DNA of 64,000 nucleotides from an uncultured Planctomycetota bacterium (GTDB taxonomy: Bacteria; Planctomycetota; Brocadiia; CAIUPP01). The translations under genes and the position numbers were made by a program. This document shows, in pieces, positions 63,889-64,000 of this stretch. Under the pieces are notes generated by a model, which was not told where the DNA came from, did no database searches, and worked only from the letters and a program-made list of their open reading frames with translations. Position 1 is the stretch's first letter. Each line of letters opens with the position of its first letter. Location of the stretch: NCBI GenBank assembly GCA_903901045.1, contig CAIUPP010000088.1:39488-103487 (forward strand). The letters run 5' to 3'.

Positions 63889-63985
63889 CCCGCAGGGGGT
63901 GATGGATAGTAGCCCACGGCGAGCGAAGCGAGTCGTGGAGAACGAAACGACTTGGGAGTGAAGAGAGCCCCCGAAGGGGGCGACG
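63889..63985. repeat. Intergenic hairpin cluster running toward window end
   Basis: acccccgcagggggt; ccacggcgagcgaagcgagtcgtgg; gcccccgaagggggc. Confidence 0.5.
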
Positions 63986-64000
63986 GAACCTTGGCGGGAG

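Overview
GC-rich bacterial chromosome window with LptD, so probably a diderm; I did not assign a lineage. The left part (about 1-14 kb, minus strand) is a translation/transcription cluster: rplC (partial), rpsJ, fusA, rpsG, rpsL, rpoC, rplL, rplJ, rplA, rplK, nusG, secE, tRNA-Trp, rpmG, tuf and five further tRNAs. rpoB is absent from its usual place between rplL and rpoC. The rest is mostly single-copy housekeeping and hypothetical genes: FHA-GAF-HD-GYP, lptD, coaD, ymdB, xseAB, nadK, comM/yifB, a DEAD-box helicase, U32 peptidase, SPL-like radical SAM, folD and nadD. Several secreted or coiled-coil proteins and many palindromic intergenic repeats lie between them. The strongest unusual signals are: (1) a probable small mobile element inserted in the 3' end of comM/yifB, made of a replacement comM tail, a palindrome and a four-helix-bundle/C4 zinc-finger gene, followed by a decayed second copy of the comM tail; (2) the missing rpoB; (3) a 1595-aa PAS-coiled-coil protein with a 369-bp internal repeat; (4) a FolD with apparent loss of the cyclohydrolase lysine in a genome that also carries an FTCD/FchA-type cyclohydrolase; (5) a 45-bp palindrome in two distant copies plus related RAYT/REP-like palindromes. 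All calls come from reading the sequence and the supplied ORFs; no database search was run.
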